A stretch of DNA of 64,000 nucleotides from Runella aurantiaca (GTDB lineage Bacteria > Bacteroidota > Bacteroidia > Cytophagales > Spirosomataceae). The stretch is taken from NCBI RefSeq assembly GCF_003339505.1, contig NZ_QPIW01000003.1:310471-374470 (forward strand), in the 5' to 3' direction. Under the pieces are notes generated by a model. It was not told the DNA's origin. It ran no database searches and saw nothing but the letters and a program-made list of their open reading frames with translations. Numbering within the stretch: the first letter of the stretch is position 1; each line of letters begins with the position of its first letter. Below are positions 1 through 9,276 of this stretch, piece after piece. Both the position numbers and the translations under genes were made by a program.

Positions 1-2
1 GC

Positions 3-1172
3 GAGACCATTCCACTACGCATTCTGGATTTCTTCATTGATATCTACGTGCGGTGGTTTTATCGTAAGCGGGAAAAAGCGCCGATTTCTGCCGTTCCCAA
101 AGTGCTTATTGCTTCATTAGGCCACATGGGCGACGCCCTGACAGTTTCGTATTTGTTTCCTATTATTCGCCAAAAATATCCCAATGCAATCATTGATATT
201 ATCTCGCCGAGTTGGTGCAAAGCAGTCAATGAACACAACCCTTACGTTCGTCATACGCTGGTGATTGATCATTATTTGAGCAATCGAAATAAAATCGGGT
301 TTTGGCAAAAACTCAAACGGCATTACCAAACATTTCAGCAAGCGCTGCCTTTTTTGCGCGATGAACACTACGATTTTTATTTGGATGTTCGTACCTCTTA
401 TGGGGTGTCTCATTTTGTGTTACCTTTTACGAATGTCAAAAAAGCCGTGGGTTTTAACCGGCGTGGTATGGGTGGTTTTTTGGATGTTGAGCTCGAAATT
501 CCGCAAAAAGATGGCAACTATCACCATTTTGAGGCTTACAGGGCTTTGTTGAAAGAAATAGGGGTTGATACAAAATTGGAAGAAGTCGTGCCGTATTTTA
601 CCATTGATGCGTCAATCACTTGGGAGCAGGTTCAGTCAAAATTACCATTGTCTGTTACGAAACCTTATATTTTGTTGTTTCCCGAAACGGGAGAGCCTCA
701 TCGGCAAATGTCGAATTCGTTTTGGGTCAATGTGCTGAAAGAAGTCCTTGAAAAGTCTGATTATTCCGTGGTATTGTGTGGACAAACCAACCTGTCGGCG
801 CAAATTGTGAAGGGGATTGACCGAGCAACGGCGTCTCAATTTTCGGAGAAAGTCATTGATGCCTCAAAAAAACTATCCATTCAGGAGTTGGCTTTTTTAT
901 CCACAAAAGCGGAATGCGCACTTACGTTGGACTCTTTTCCCGAACATCTGTGTTGCATTTTTTGTGAAACAATTACCATTTATAAAGCTTCAGGACTTCC
1001 TTTCTTTCCCATTGCCAATTACCCCGTATTGCTTTTTCATACGCATTTTCTAAGCAAAAACGCAGCGTATGTACGTCGAAACGTTACGGTGCATTACCGT
1101 GAAAAAATCGAGACTCCCGAAGTGAGTCAATTGATTGTGGCGAAAATTACGACTGAAAAAAAAGTGCTTTAA
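3..1172 (+). CDS. Glycosyltransferase family 9 (heptosyltransferase-like), 5' end cut by window edge
   Basis: The reading frame is open to the left edge; the GTG at 48 is internal and the codons before it (ETIPLRILDFF...) continue the protein, so the true start lies outside the window. The N-terminal stretch 'VLIASLGHMGDALTVSYLFPII' style segment (glycine-rich loop then a helix) and the later 'ILLFPETGEPHRQ...W' block match the ADP-heptose:LPS heptosyltransferase (GT9/GT-B) layout, in which the second block binds the nucleotide sugar. Likely role: adding a sugar to lipopolysaccharide or another surface glycan at the cytoplasmic face of the inner membrane. Two other glycosyltransferases follow on the opposite strand. 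The usual GT9 motif 'D[ST]GxxH' near the end is replaced by 'LDSFPEHLC', so the donor or acceptor may differ from heptose. The family call is sound; the substrate is unknown. Confidence 0.8.
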   Translation, partial: ETIPLRILDFFIDIYVRWFYRKREKAPISAVPKVLIASLGHMGDALTVSYLFPIIRQKYPNAIIDIISPSWCKAVNEHNPYVRHTLVIDHYLSNRNKIGFWQKLKRHYQTFQQALPFLRDEHYDFYLDVRTSYGVSHFVLPFTNVKKAVGFNRRGMGGFLDVELEIPQKDGNYHHFEAYRALLKEIGVDTKLEEVVPYFTIDASITWEQVQSKLPLSVTKPYILLFPETGEPHRQMSNSFWVNVLKEVLEKSDYSVVLCGQTNLSAQIVKGIDRATASQFSEKVIDASKKLSIQELAFLSTKAECALTLDSFPEHLCCIFCETITIYKASGLPFFPIANYPVLLFHTHFLSKNAAYVRRNVTVHYREKIETPEVSQLIVAKITTEKKVL

Positions 1173-1194
1173 ATCCCCGTAATGGAGGTGTTTT

Positions 1195-2211
1195 TTATTC
1201 CAATACATCCCCGAGGGCCGTCATAAATATACCTCTAGGGGAGGTGTCTTGGTCGGCAAAATAATGGTAATTCCCTCTTATCCATTCCCTAAAAACGGGT
1301 ACTAGACGCAACATTCTATTGCCGGGAAGGCTGGCTCTTACGGTCAAAAAATGCAGTTTTTCTTCCACTATTTTCAGGTTTTTATTCTCCTTCGGAACAA
1401 TGCGCTGTAAGTGGTTATACAAGGTCTGCAATTCCCGCTGTCGTTGCTGGTACGGAATCAATTTTTGCTGATGCGGCCTTGCTAACCGCTGGGTTAGGCT
1501 CAGGGGGACTAAATTTTTTGGTCGGGTACCCACTTGCTGAGCGGCATGTTGCCGGTAATTTACGAGAGGTTCGGGGATAAATTGGATTTGTTCCAAAACC
1601 GACGCCACAAACGCAATCCACGTATCGTGCAGAAAATCGGGAATATCGAGGGGAAAAGGCAGTAATTGATTCAGAAATGATTTGCGGAGGGCCATGGTGC
1701 AGCCTGCCACACGGTTGCCGATGAGCATTATCCTAATACTTTCTCCTTGTCGCCATTGTTGAAGTTGGACCGATTGAAGTCGTACTACATCCCAAAAAGT
1801 ACTCTGAAAGGGTTCTCCTTGTTCATTGATTAAAAGCGCGTCTGAAAATACGACATTTAAGGAAGGGTTCTGCTCCAAAAATGCCGCCATGTGCGCAATC
1901 TTCTCGGTGTGCCAAACATCATCTTGGTCGCATAAAAACAAGGTGTCACCTGTGCATTGAGTCAGTGCTTTTTCAAAATTTTTGGTGACACCTACTTGTT
2001 GCTCGTTCACAAAAACGCGCACTTTGAAAGGGGCTGTCAGCGCAAATTTGTGTACTAAATCGACTGTATTGTCCGTAGAGCGGTCGTCATAAATCACCAA
2101 CTCATCGGGCAGTTGTGTTTGACGGGCTAAGCTCTCCAATTGCTCCCATAAAAACCGCTCTCCATTGTAAGTACACAACGCGACGGAAATCAGTGATTTA
2201 TTGGTAGACAT
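1195..2211 (-). CDS. Glycosyltransferase family 2
   Basis: A 338-residue GT-A fold transferase. The N-terminus shows the family-2 opening 'ISVALCTYNGERFL', then 'DDRSTDNT' (nucleotide binding) and 'LFLCDQDDVW', the metal-binding acidic motif of the rhamnosyltransferase-like branch. No membrane segment is evident, so it probably acts at the cytoplasmic face of the inner membrane on a lipid-linked glycan. It lies 44 bp downstream of the GT8-like gene (2255-3235) on the same strand and probably shares its transcript; it converges with the GT9 gene at 1172. Donor and acceptor cannot be told from sequence. Confidence 0.88.
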   Translation of the reverse strand: MSTNKSLISVALCTYNGERFLWEQLESLARQTQLPDELVIYDDRSTDNTVDLVHKFALTAPFKVRVFVNEQQVGVTKNFEKALTQCTGDTLFLCDQDDVWHTEKIAHMAAFLEQNPSLNVVFSDALLINEQGEPFQSTFWDVVRLQSVQLQQWRQGESIRIMLIGNRVAGCTMALRKSFLNQLLPFPLDIPDFLHDTWIAFVASVLEQIQFIPEPLVNYRQHAAQQVGTRPKNLVPLSLTQRLARPHQQKLIPYQQRQRELQTLYNHLQRIVPKENKNLKIVEEKLHFLTVRASLPGNRMLRLVPVFREWIRGNYHYFADQDTSPRGIFMTALGDVLE

Positions 2212-2254
2212 ACTTAAGAAAATATTTTTTGTAAATGTACTGAAAATGAAATGA

Positions 2255-3235
2255 TTAGGATGCGTTTAATAATCGAAGTAAACGCCGGCATCCGGCAACG
2301 ATTACGCGTTTGAGGGCTTTGTTTTTTTGATAAAAGTAGGACGGATTGTGGTAGGCATTGGGCAAAGAACGAAAATCAGCATCTCGGTTATCAATCAATG
2401 CCTGTTTATATACATCATACAATGGTTTTACGTCGGGGCGATTGGCAAAAGTATATCTATTCTGATGCACCGATACATCGTCGGGATGGGAGAGATGATA
2501 CCCGCTGAAATGAAAAAACAGCAATGGAAACGTATTATTTACCCAAAAACGGCCTTTTTCGTGCGTTATTTTTCGCTCGTGCATATTCCAGTAGGCCACA
2601 TTGTAACCGAGGTTTTTGCTAATCAGGGCTGTTGGATAAAACAGCGGCACGTAGTTGAGCCACAGTTGATCCACAAACATCCCTTCGGCAAAATCATGAT
2701 AGCCTTCGTGCCAAACGCGGTCCTGCCACCAGTTCAGAAAATGCATTGATTCTTCGCTGCGGCGCAGGGCAAAAAAGCCGCCGTTGTACAACCCTGCATT
2801 GAGAAAATTACGCAATCGGGGTAAGCCTTCGGTGGTAATTGGCGCGGTAACGTGGGGCGTAATGACGATGTTGTGGTTTTCTAAATCATCTTCGATGGCG
2901 TTCAGATTATCAAAAAAGAGAATGTCAGAATCGAAATAAAGCAGTTTTTGTACCGCAGGATATTTTTTCAATAACCAACTTGCCAGATAAGGTTTGGCCA
3001 AACAACTCAACTCAAAAGGGGTATAGCGGTCAAAAAGCGATTCAAAGTCAGGTATCTGCTCCTTATTAATTTCAACAAGATGGTATTTTTCAACCGAAGA
3101 AACATCTCGCTGGTTAATTTTATCAAAAAGCCCAATCACAACCTGATATTCGGGGTTATGTCTCACAAGGCTGTCGGCCATGGTTTTGGCCTGTGCTAAG
3201 TGACTGAATGTACAAATGGTAAAGGCAAGACGCAT
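2255..3235 (-). CDS. GT8-like / nucleotide-diphospho-sugar glycosyltransferase
   Basis: 326 residues. The N-terminal 'FTICTFSHLAQAKTMADSLVRHNP' type opening and the 'KLLYFDSDILFF' block (DxD motif near residue 100) are those of GT8-like A-fold transferases; 'NAGLYNGGFFALRR' and 'DQLWLNYVP' fit the same family. It is the first gene of a two-gene minus-strand unit with the GT2 gene. The start is the ATG at 3235. It diverges from the large lipoprotein gene across about 170 bp. Probably adds a sugar to a surface polysaccharide or LPS; donor unknown. Confidence 0.75.
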   Translation of the reverse strand: MRLAFTICTFSHLAQAKTMADSLVRHNPEYQVVIGLFDKINQRDVSSVEKYHLVEINKEQIPDFESLFDRYTPFELSCLAKPYLASWLLKKYPAVQKLLYFDSDILFFDNLNAIEDDLENHNIVITPHVTAPITTEGLPRLRNFLNAGLYNGGFFALRRSEESMHFLNWWQDRVWHEGYHDFAEGMFVDQLWLNYVPLFYPTALISKNLGYNVAYWNMHERKITHEKGRFWVNNTFPLLFFHFSGYHLSHPDDVSVHQNRYTFANRPDVKPLYDVYKQALIDNRDADFRSLPNAYHNPSYFYQKNKALKRVIVAGCRRLLRLLNAS

Positions 3236-3402
3236 CAGAAAAGCGGTAGATTTTGGGCAAAAATAAACGCTTCTTTCGAGTTTCGAGCAGAGAAAGTCGA
3301 TATTTGATTATTCGGGAAAGGGCAGATGGGCATGATAAAATGCAGAGCAGGTAAAATATCGTGCGGAGTGTCGTATTTTTGATGCTTTAAATGATTGACC
3401 TA

Positions 3403-6400
3403 ATGATGAAAAATAAATGGGGAATCTGGTTGGCAGCCTTGCTGTTTGGGAGTGGCTGTCAATCGGAGCCTACACTTTTTGAACAACTTGACGCTTCCGA
3501 AACGGGAATTACGTTTACCAATCAGTTGACCGAAACCGAAACGGCCAATATTCTGGCCTACGAGTATTTCTACAATGGCGGCGGGGTAGCCGTGGGCGAT
3601 TTTAATAATGATGGTTTACCCGACGTGTATCTGACGGGAAATCAGGTGCCTAATAAACTGTTTATCAACCGAGGAAATCTCAACTTTGATGATGTTACTG
3701 AACAAGCTGGTGTAGCGGGGCGTACAGATTCGTGGAAAACGGGGGTGACGCTCGCCGACGTAAATGCGGATGGCTGGCTGGATATTTATGTGTGCTATTC
3801 GGGTAATTTTCCCGCTGAAAAACGTAAAAATCAGCTGTTTATCAACCTTGGTTCAACCCATAAATTACAAAAACAAGTCCAGTTTAGGGAGCAGGCCGAA
3901 GCTTACGGTATTGCGGATGCGGGCTACTCCACCCAAGGGTTGTTTTTTGATTATGATACCGACGGAGATGTGGATTTGTTTGTGCTGAACCACAACCTAC
4001 GCGGGTATCAGCGCAAGGAAGCGGCCTACCTCAAAAAGGAATTTGACGCCGACGCAGGCGATAGGTTGTATCGAAACGACAGTGGACATTTTACCGATGT
4101 GACCAAAGATGCGGGCATCATCAGTAATGCGCTAGGGTTTGGGTTGGGCATTGCAACTGGGGATTTTAACGGCGACAACAAACCCGATTTGTACGTGTGT
4201 AATGACTATGTAGAAGAGGATTATGCTTATTTAAACAACGGCGACGGAACATTTTTGGAACGAGGAAAGGAGATGATGGGGCATTTTTCGTACTCGACGA
4301 TGGGTGTGGATATTGCAGATGTCAACAATGACGCGTTGCCCGATATTTTTACGACCGATATGCTGCCCGAAGACAACCGTCGTCAGAAAATATTGTCGTG
4401 GCCCGACAACTGGAATGTGCAGCAGGCAATGCTCGAAAATGGGTTTCATTGGCAGAATATGCGGAATATGTTACAGATGAATCAAGGCTGGATGGAAAAC
4501 GGAAAAAGGAGTATGGAACAAGGGGTAAATCGCCCTGAATCAGCCCGCCGAGAATATCCGCTATTCTCCGAAGTGGGTCAATTGGCGGGTGTTCAGGCTA
4601 CGGACTGGAGTTGGGCGGGGTTGTTGGCTGATTTTGACAACGATGGGCTGAAAGATTTGTTTGTCTCTAACGGTTTTGTACGGGATTATACTGATTTGGA
4701 TTTTGTGAAGTATTATGCCGACGAGCAAATGAATGGAGAAGGCCAGAAATCAAAAAAATCGTTGTTGGACCACCTTCAAAAAATGCCTGCTACCCCCACA
4801 CATCACTATATTTTTAAAAATGCAACGGCAAAAGGCAATCAGGTTCAGTTTGCTAATAAAGTCAAAGAATGGGGTTTTGAACAGACCAACATCGCCTGTG
4901 GAGCCGCGTATGCGGATTTTGACCAAGACGGTGATATTGACCTCATTACGTGCAATACCAACGAGCCGACAAGCCTCTACAAAAATCAACAACAGGAACA
5001 ACAACCGCAGAATTTTGTCAAAATCAAACTGAAAGGTAATGGTGCAAACGCGTTTGGGATAGGTGCAAAAGTGTACGTGTATACCAATGGGCAGGTTCAA
5101 TATCAGGAGTTTACGCCCACGCGTGGATTTCAAGCCTGCATGTACGACGACCTTCATTTTGGTTTAGGTAAAAACCCAAAAATAGATTCTGTTCGGGTAC
5201 TTTGGCCGAGCAATAAAAGTCAACTGCTGACCTCGTGTGCGTTGAACAAAACCCACTTGGCTGAAGAAAAAAAAGCCGTGCCGTTTGAGCCAGCACTGCT
5301 TTTACCAAAGGGCAATCCGATTTTCAAAGAAACAGATGCCTTGGATTTTACCCACCACGAAAATCCCGCCATTGATTTCAATACGCAGATTCTGCTGCCG
5401 TACCTTTATTCTTCTGGTGGCCCTCGAATGGCCCAAGGCGATGTAAACGGGGATGGATTAGAAGATGTGTACGTGGGCGGAGCGACCGACCAAGCGGGGC
5501 AATTATTTTTGCAAACAAAAAAGGGTCTTTTTACGCCAAACACGCAGCTCGCTTTTGAGACCGACAAAGCCTTTGAAGACCGAGATGCGGTGTTTTTTGA
5601 TGCCGATGGTGACCGCGATTTGGATTTGTACGTAGTGAGCGGCGAATACGACGTAAACTACGCCCAACTTCAGGACCGCCTCTATCTCAACAACGGAAGA
5701 GGTTCGTTTAGTCGCAGTTTGATGGGGCAAATCCCCGAAATCATGCTCAACAAAACCTGTGTGGAAGCCTTTGATGCTGATGGGGACGGGGATATGGATT
5801 TATTTCTGGGCGGTGGAGTCCAAACCGCCAATTTTCCGTATGCCAACGAAAGTCACCTGTTGCAAAACGATGGAAAAGGGCATTTTGTCATTGCCCAAAA
5901 ATGGGATTTAGGGTTGGTGACGGATGTTGCCGTGGTTGATATAAACACCGATAACGCTCCTGATATCATCGTTTCGGCCGAGTGGAAACCGATTCAGGTG
6001 TTGGAAAATCAGAAAAAGAGTTTGCATTTTACTCTTTCGACTTTGCCTTCCATTGGGCTTTGGAGCAGGATTGCTCCAGCGGATTTGGACGGTGATGGTG
6101 ACGTTGATTTTGTGGTGGGAAATGTGGGGTTGAACACTGCCTTAAAAGCCACTAATGAGCAACCAATGACATTGTATTACGACGATTTTGACCAAAACGG
6201 CCGCCTTGACCCGTTTATTGCTTATTTTAACCAGGGGCAAGCCTACCCATTGGCGGGGCGAGATGAAGCCTTGGAGCAATTGGCACCGTTACGTAAAAAT
6301 TTCATCGACTACAAATCCTATTCAACCGCCACCGCCGAAGAAGTGCTGGGTAAAGAATGGACTACGCGTGCCGTAAAACTAAACGTCAATGAGTTGCGGA

Positions 6401-6753
6401 CGGGAATATTCATGAATGAGAAAGGAAAATTAACCTTTAAACCTTTGCCTTTGGCGGCCCAAACGTCGCCCGTATATGCCATCGCTACGGCTGATTTTGA
6501 CAGTGATGGAAAAACGGACATTTTATTGGCAGGAAATCAATCCAACTTCAGGATTCGTATCGGCAAAACTGATGCAAACCAAGGCGTTATTCTCAAAGGG
6601 AACGGTAAAGGAGATTTTGAATATTTGCGGCAATCAGGATTGGCGTTGAATGGGGATGTGCGTGATGTGCAAACCATAGGGAATCAATGGATTTTTGGGG
6701 CCAATAATGGGAAAGTGCAAACGTATTTTTTGAACCGAAAACCCGCAAAATAA
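3403..6753 (+). CDS. Large VCBS/FG-GAP repeat lipoprotein with central ASPIC/UnbV domain
   Basis: About 1116 residues. The N-terminus is a lipoprotein signal (MMKNKWGIWLAALLFGSGC) so the protein is probably anchored at the cell surface or outer membrane. At least fourteen calcium-binding repeats of the type D-x-[ND]-x-D-G-x-x-D are visible, for example DFNNDGLPDVYL, DVNADGWLDIYV, DFDQDGDIDLIT, DADGDGDMDLFL and DFDSDGKTDILL. They fall into two groups separated by an ASPIC/UnbV-type segment around residues 535-600 (KIKLKGNGANAFGIGAKV ... FGLGKNPKIDSVRVLWP), suggesting two beta-propellers. The family (CRTAC1-like) is often found in Bacteroidota surface and polysaccharide-related loci; the ligand is unknown. 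The ATG at 3391 is possible, but starting at 3403 gives a cleaner signal peptide and leaves room after a TATTTTTG box at 3374-3381 (no matching -33 element seen). Confidence 0.85.
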   Translation: MMKNKWGIWLAALLFGSGCQSEPTLFEQLDASETGITFTNQLTETETANILAYEYFYNGGGVAVGDFNNDGLPDVYLTGNQVPNKLFINRGNLNFDDVTEQAGVAGRTDSWKTGVTLADVNADGWLDIYVCYSGNFPAEKRKNQLFINLGSTHKLQKQVQFREQAEAYGIADAGYSTQGLFFDYDTDGDVDLFVLNHNLRGYQRKEAAYLKKEFDADAGDRLYRNDSGHFTDVTKDAGIISNALGFGLGIATGDFNGDNKPDLYVCNDYVEEDYAYLNNGDGTFLERGKEMMGHFSYSTMGVDIADVNNDALPDIFTTDMLPEDNRRQKILSWPDNWNVQQAMLENGFHWQNMRNMLQMNQGWMENGKRSMEQGVNRPESARREYPLFSEVGQLAGVQATDWSWAGLLADFDNDGLKDLFVSNGFVRDYTDLDFVKYYADEQMNGEGQKSKKSLLDHLQKMPATPTHHYIFKNATAKGNQVQFANKVKEWGFEQTNIACGAAYADFDQDGDIDLITCNTNEPTSLYKNQQQEQQPQNFVKIKLKGNGANAFGIGAKVYVYTNGQVQYQEFTPTRGFQACMYDDLHFGLGKNPKIDSVRVLWPSNKSQLLTSCALNKTHLAEEKKAVPFEPALLLPKGNPIFKETDALDFTHHENPAIDFNTQILLPYLYSSGGPRMAQGDVNGDGLEDVYVGGATDQAGQLFLQTKKGLFTPNTQLAFETDKAFEDRDAVFFDADGDRDLDLYVVSGEYDVNYAQLQDRLYLNNGRGSFSRSLMGQIPEIMLNKTCVEAFDADGDGDMDLFLGGGVQTANFPYANESHLLQNDGKGHFVIAQKWDLGLVTDVAVVDINTDNAPDIIVSAEWKPIQVLENQKKSLHFTLSTLPSIGLWSRIAPADLDGDGDVDFVVGNVGLNTALKATNEQPMTLYYDDFDQNGRLDPFIAYFNQGQAYPLAGRDEALEQLAPLRKNFIDYKSYSTATAEEVLGKEWTTRAVKLNVNELRTGIFMNEKGKLTFKPLPLAAQTSPVYAIATADFDSDGKTDILLAGNQSNFRIRIGKTDANQGVILKGNGKGDFEYLRQSGLALNGDVRDVQTIGNQWIFGANNGKVQTYFLNRKPAK

Positions 6754-6802
6754 TAACTGTAAAACCGCAAAAGTATAGCTCACTTTTACGGTTTTACAGT
6801 TA
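6754..6802. terminator. Bidirectional stem-loop between convergent genes
   Basis: Inverted repeat TAACTGTAAAACCG...CGGTTTTACAGTTA; the stem extends to about 20 bp with one mismatch (AAAAGT/ACTTTT inner part) around a 9-nt loop. It starts directly after the stop codon of the VCBS gene and faces the 3' end of the deacetylase gene. There is no long U tract, but position and symmetry suit a shared transcription terminator. Confidence 0.7.
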
Positions 6803-6832
6803 CTTCAGTTTAACATTTTTCGGCTACTTTCT

Positions 6833-7825
6833 CTACTTCACTTTGGCGCGGCGTTCGCGCATTTCGCGCCAAGTAGTAAGAATAATGCCTTCTTTTTCGA
6901 TAAACTTTTTGAGCTCTGGGTCTTGCATAGCGTAGAGGTCTCCGTAGCGGGTGGGCCATGAATCGGTGATTTCTTTGAAGTTTTCGCTCGGGGCGGCGCA
7001 GTGCATAATCACCATCGTAATGCCCGGTTTAGCTTCTTTCAACAACTCAATGTACTTCTCGGTTTTCATTTTACGCAGGTTTTCTTCCGTATTAGGTGTT
7101 TGGGGCGAGAGCTTCCAACCGTATGTATCAGCAAATAAATCATCCAAAACGGGCAATCCCGCGTTCCAAAGCATTTTGCCGATTTGTTGAAACTGCTGAA
7201 TTTCCTGCGTGGGGCTGTTGCGCTCTTTGGCAATCAACGTGGCGTGACCGCCGGGAAGCATCACGGGGATTTTTTCCTGTATTCCTACTTTGATGTAGCG
7301 CTCGGTAAAAGCCGCCGAGCCAAACAGTGTGCCCATGTGCGAGTCGATGTGTGAGGGCTCTACCCCAAAGGCGCGGAAACGTGCAATTTGGGCGCGAATT
7401 TCAATCTCTACTTCGTCGGGGGTGGCGTGTTTGACTACATCATCGACGTTTGACCACATGGCACCTTCTTTGTCCAACAGTCCGGGGACTTTGTCCCGTC
7501 CCGAAATCGGAAACCAGCGGTAGCCTTTCCACTCCGACGTCAGTGTAAGGTGAACGCCCGCGTCGGTGGTGGGGTGTTGTTGCACGTATTTCATATAGGC
7601 AGGCACCCAGCCGCAGGGCATCATTACGCTGGTTGAGTTGGCCACGCCCTTTTCCATCGCCAGAATCGTTCCCTGATTGGCTTCGTACGACATACCCGCG
7701 TCGTCGATGTGAAAAATGATGATTTTTTTGCCTTTGGGATAACCCAATTTTTCGGCGTAGGTTTCCTGAGAGAGGCTCTGTGCTGCAGAGAGAAAAGATA
7801 ACACAGCGACGAATAGATATTTCAT
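6833..7825 (-). CDS. ChbG/HpnK (YdjC-like) family carbohydrate deacetylase, secreted
   Basis: 330 residues with an N-terminal signal peptide (MKYLFVAVLSFLSAAQSLSQ), so it acts outside the cytoplasm. The YdjC/ChbG metal site is visible: 'IIFHIDDAGMSYEAN' (Asp-Asp pair near residue 40), 'GVHLTLTSEWKGYRW' and 'HIDSHMGTLFG' (His ligands). Family members remove acetyl groups from diacetylchitobiose or from hopanoid-linked N-acetylglucosamine; the substrate here is unknown. It converges with the VCBS gene through the stem-loop at 6754-6802 and diverges from the serine hydrolase at 7928. Confidence 0.82.
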   Translation of the reverse strand: MKYLFVAVLSFLSAAQSLSQETYAEKLGYPKGKKIIIFHIDDAGMSYEANQGTILAMEKGVANSTSVMMPCGWVPAYMKYVQQHPTTDAGVHLTLTSEWKGYRWFPISGRDKVPGLLDKEGAMWSNVDDVVKHATPDEVEIEIRAQIARFRAFGVEPSHIDSHMGTLFGSAAFTERYIKVGIQEKIPVMLPGGHATLIAKERNSPTQEIQQFQQIGKMLWNAGLPVLDDLFADTYGWKLSPQTPNTEENLRKMKTEKYIELLKEAKPGITMVIMHCAAPSENFKEITDSWPTRYGDLYAMQDPELKKFIEKEGIILTTWREMRERRAKVK

Positions 7826-7927
7826 GAAATACAGCGTTTATATTTGCTTCATTAAAGACGTTTTGCTCCTAACCTTACCTAAACTTGGTTCAGCAAAGAA
7901 CTACCGCACTACTTACTTTTAGATTGT

Positions 7928-9088
7928 ATGAAAAGGCTATTTCGGAATTTACTTTTTGGTTTGGGCGGCGTGTTGCTTTTGGGCGCAGGCCTGACCTACA
8001 CGCCCCCGTTTGTTCATATTCGTAATTATGTGCAGCGCGGAGAAGTGGATATTTTGGATTATAAGCACCACCCCAAACGTCAGGTGTTGGCTTCAACCCT
8101 TCCTGAGCCTTGGCCGTTGGATTCTAATTTTAACAAAGCGGTGATTTCCCAAAACCTCATGGACACGCTGGAAAAATACCAAACAACGGCTTTTTTGGTG
8201 TTTCAAGATGGTAAATTGGTTTATGAAAAATACTGGGAAGGTTTTGACCCCAAAACCCTGAGTCAATCCTTTTCGGCCGCCAAAAGTATCATTTCGATGC
8301 TGGTGGGAGTAGCGTTGTACGAAAATAAAATCAGAGGATTGGACGAGCCGATTTCTAATTATATCGACTCGTTTCGCGAAGGAGAAAAGGCGAAAATTAC
8401 GCTGCGCCACTGCCTGACCATGAGCAGTGGGCTGGATTGGCACGAAAAAGACCGTGGGGTGTTCAGCAACAATGCCTATGGCTACTACGGCGAAGACATG
8501 GCCGATGTCATCGACGGCCTGAACGTAGAAAAACCTGCTGGTAAAGAATTTGAATACCGCAGTGGCGACACGCAAATTCTGGGTTTGGTATTGGAAAAAG
8601 TGTATAACAAAAAAATAGCCGACCTTGCTTCCGAAAAGATTTTTCAGCGGATTGGTAGTGAAACGGATGCCTACTGGATGCTCGATAAGCCCAAAGGCCG
8701 CGAGAAAGCCTTTTGCTGCTTTGCCCCCACGGCGCGAGATTATGCTCGATTCGGGCACCTGATGCTCTGGAAAGGCAATTGGAAAGGCCGCCAAATTGCT
8801 TCTGAAAAATACATGACCGAAGCCCTCAGTCCCGCCAAAGGCGTTATTGACCCTAAAACGGGTAAGCCCATTGAAGTCTACGGGTACCAATTTTGGATGC
8901 AACCTTACAAAGACCTACAAACGGTCAGTATGCGCGGGCTGTTGGGGCAACTCATCTGGGCGATTCCGTCCAGAAATGCGGTGGTGGTGCGGCTGGGCCA
9001 CAAGGAAGCGCCTCAAAAGGTAGGGCCCTACTTCAAACAAGATTCGGAAATGTATCTACAGGCGGCAATGGAAGTGCTGGGAAATTAA
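7928..9088 (+). CDS. Serine hydrolase, class-C beta-lactamase / 6-aminohexanoate-dimer hydrolase-like
   Basis: 386 residues. An N-terminal hydrophobic segment (residues 7-25) is a signal peptide or membrane anchor. The SxxK catalytic motif is S116-A-A-K119 in 'SQSFSAAKSI'; the second catalytic motif is the 'YRSGDTQ' tyrosine (YxS form), and 'RHCLTMSSGLDW' is the conserved block of the esterase-type branch (EstB/NylB-like). This branch usually contains esterases or peptidases rather than true beta-lactamases, so a resistance role should not be assumed. A TATATTTG -7-like box lies at 7839-7846 but no good -33 element was seen. Confidence 0.83.
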   Translation: MKRLFRNLLFGLGGVLLLGAGLTYTPPFVHIRNYVQRGEVDILDYKHHPKRQVLASTLPEPWPLDSNFNKAVISQNLMDTLEKYQTTAFLVFQDGKLVYEKYWEGFDPKTLSQSFSAAKSIISMLVGVALYENKIRGLDEPISNYIDSFREGEKAKITLRHCLTMSSGLDWHEKDRGVFSNNAYGYYGEDMADVIDGLNVEKPAGKEFEYRSGDTQILGLVLEKVYNKKIADLASEKIFQRIGSETDAYWMLDKPKGREKAFCCFAPTARDYARFGHLMLWKGNWKGRQIASEKYMTEALSPAKGVIDPKTGKPIEVYGYQFWMQPYKDLQTVSMRGLLGQLIWAIPSRNAVVVRLGHKEAPQKVGPYFKQDSEMYLQAAMEVLGN

Positions 9089-9276
9089 AAGGCATTATTC
9101 AAATTGATTTTGAGCCATGAACGTTGAAAAAACTGTTGAAGCTGGCGAATATAGCTATGCAATGGCTTCATAATTTTTTCATTCACATATGTTCATGAAG
9201 CAGGTTAAATGAGAATTTTGTTGCAATCCGTGACAAAGTTTAGCTATTTGCAGTCAAAGATGAAAAGTAGTATTCG

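Noticed and set aside
8093-8902. 269-codon ORF antisense to the serine hydrolase
   Set aside because: It lies wholly inside a well-supported gene with clear catalytic motifs and has no recognisable domain itself; a reverse-frame shadow.
7928-9088. True class-C beta-lactamase (resistance gene)
   Set aside because: The esterase/6-aminohexanoate-dimer hydrolase-type block (CLTMSSGLDW) and YRSGD in place of the YxN motif point to a hydrolase of that branch rather than an AmpC enzyme.
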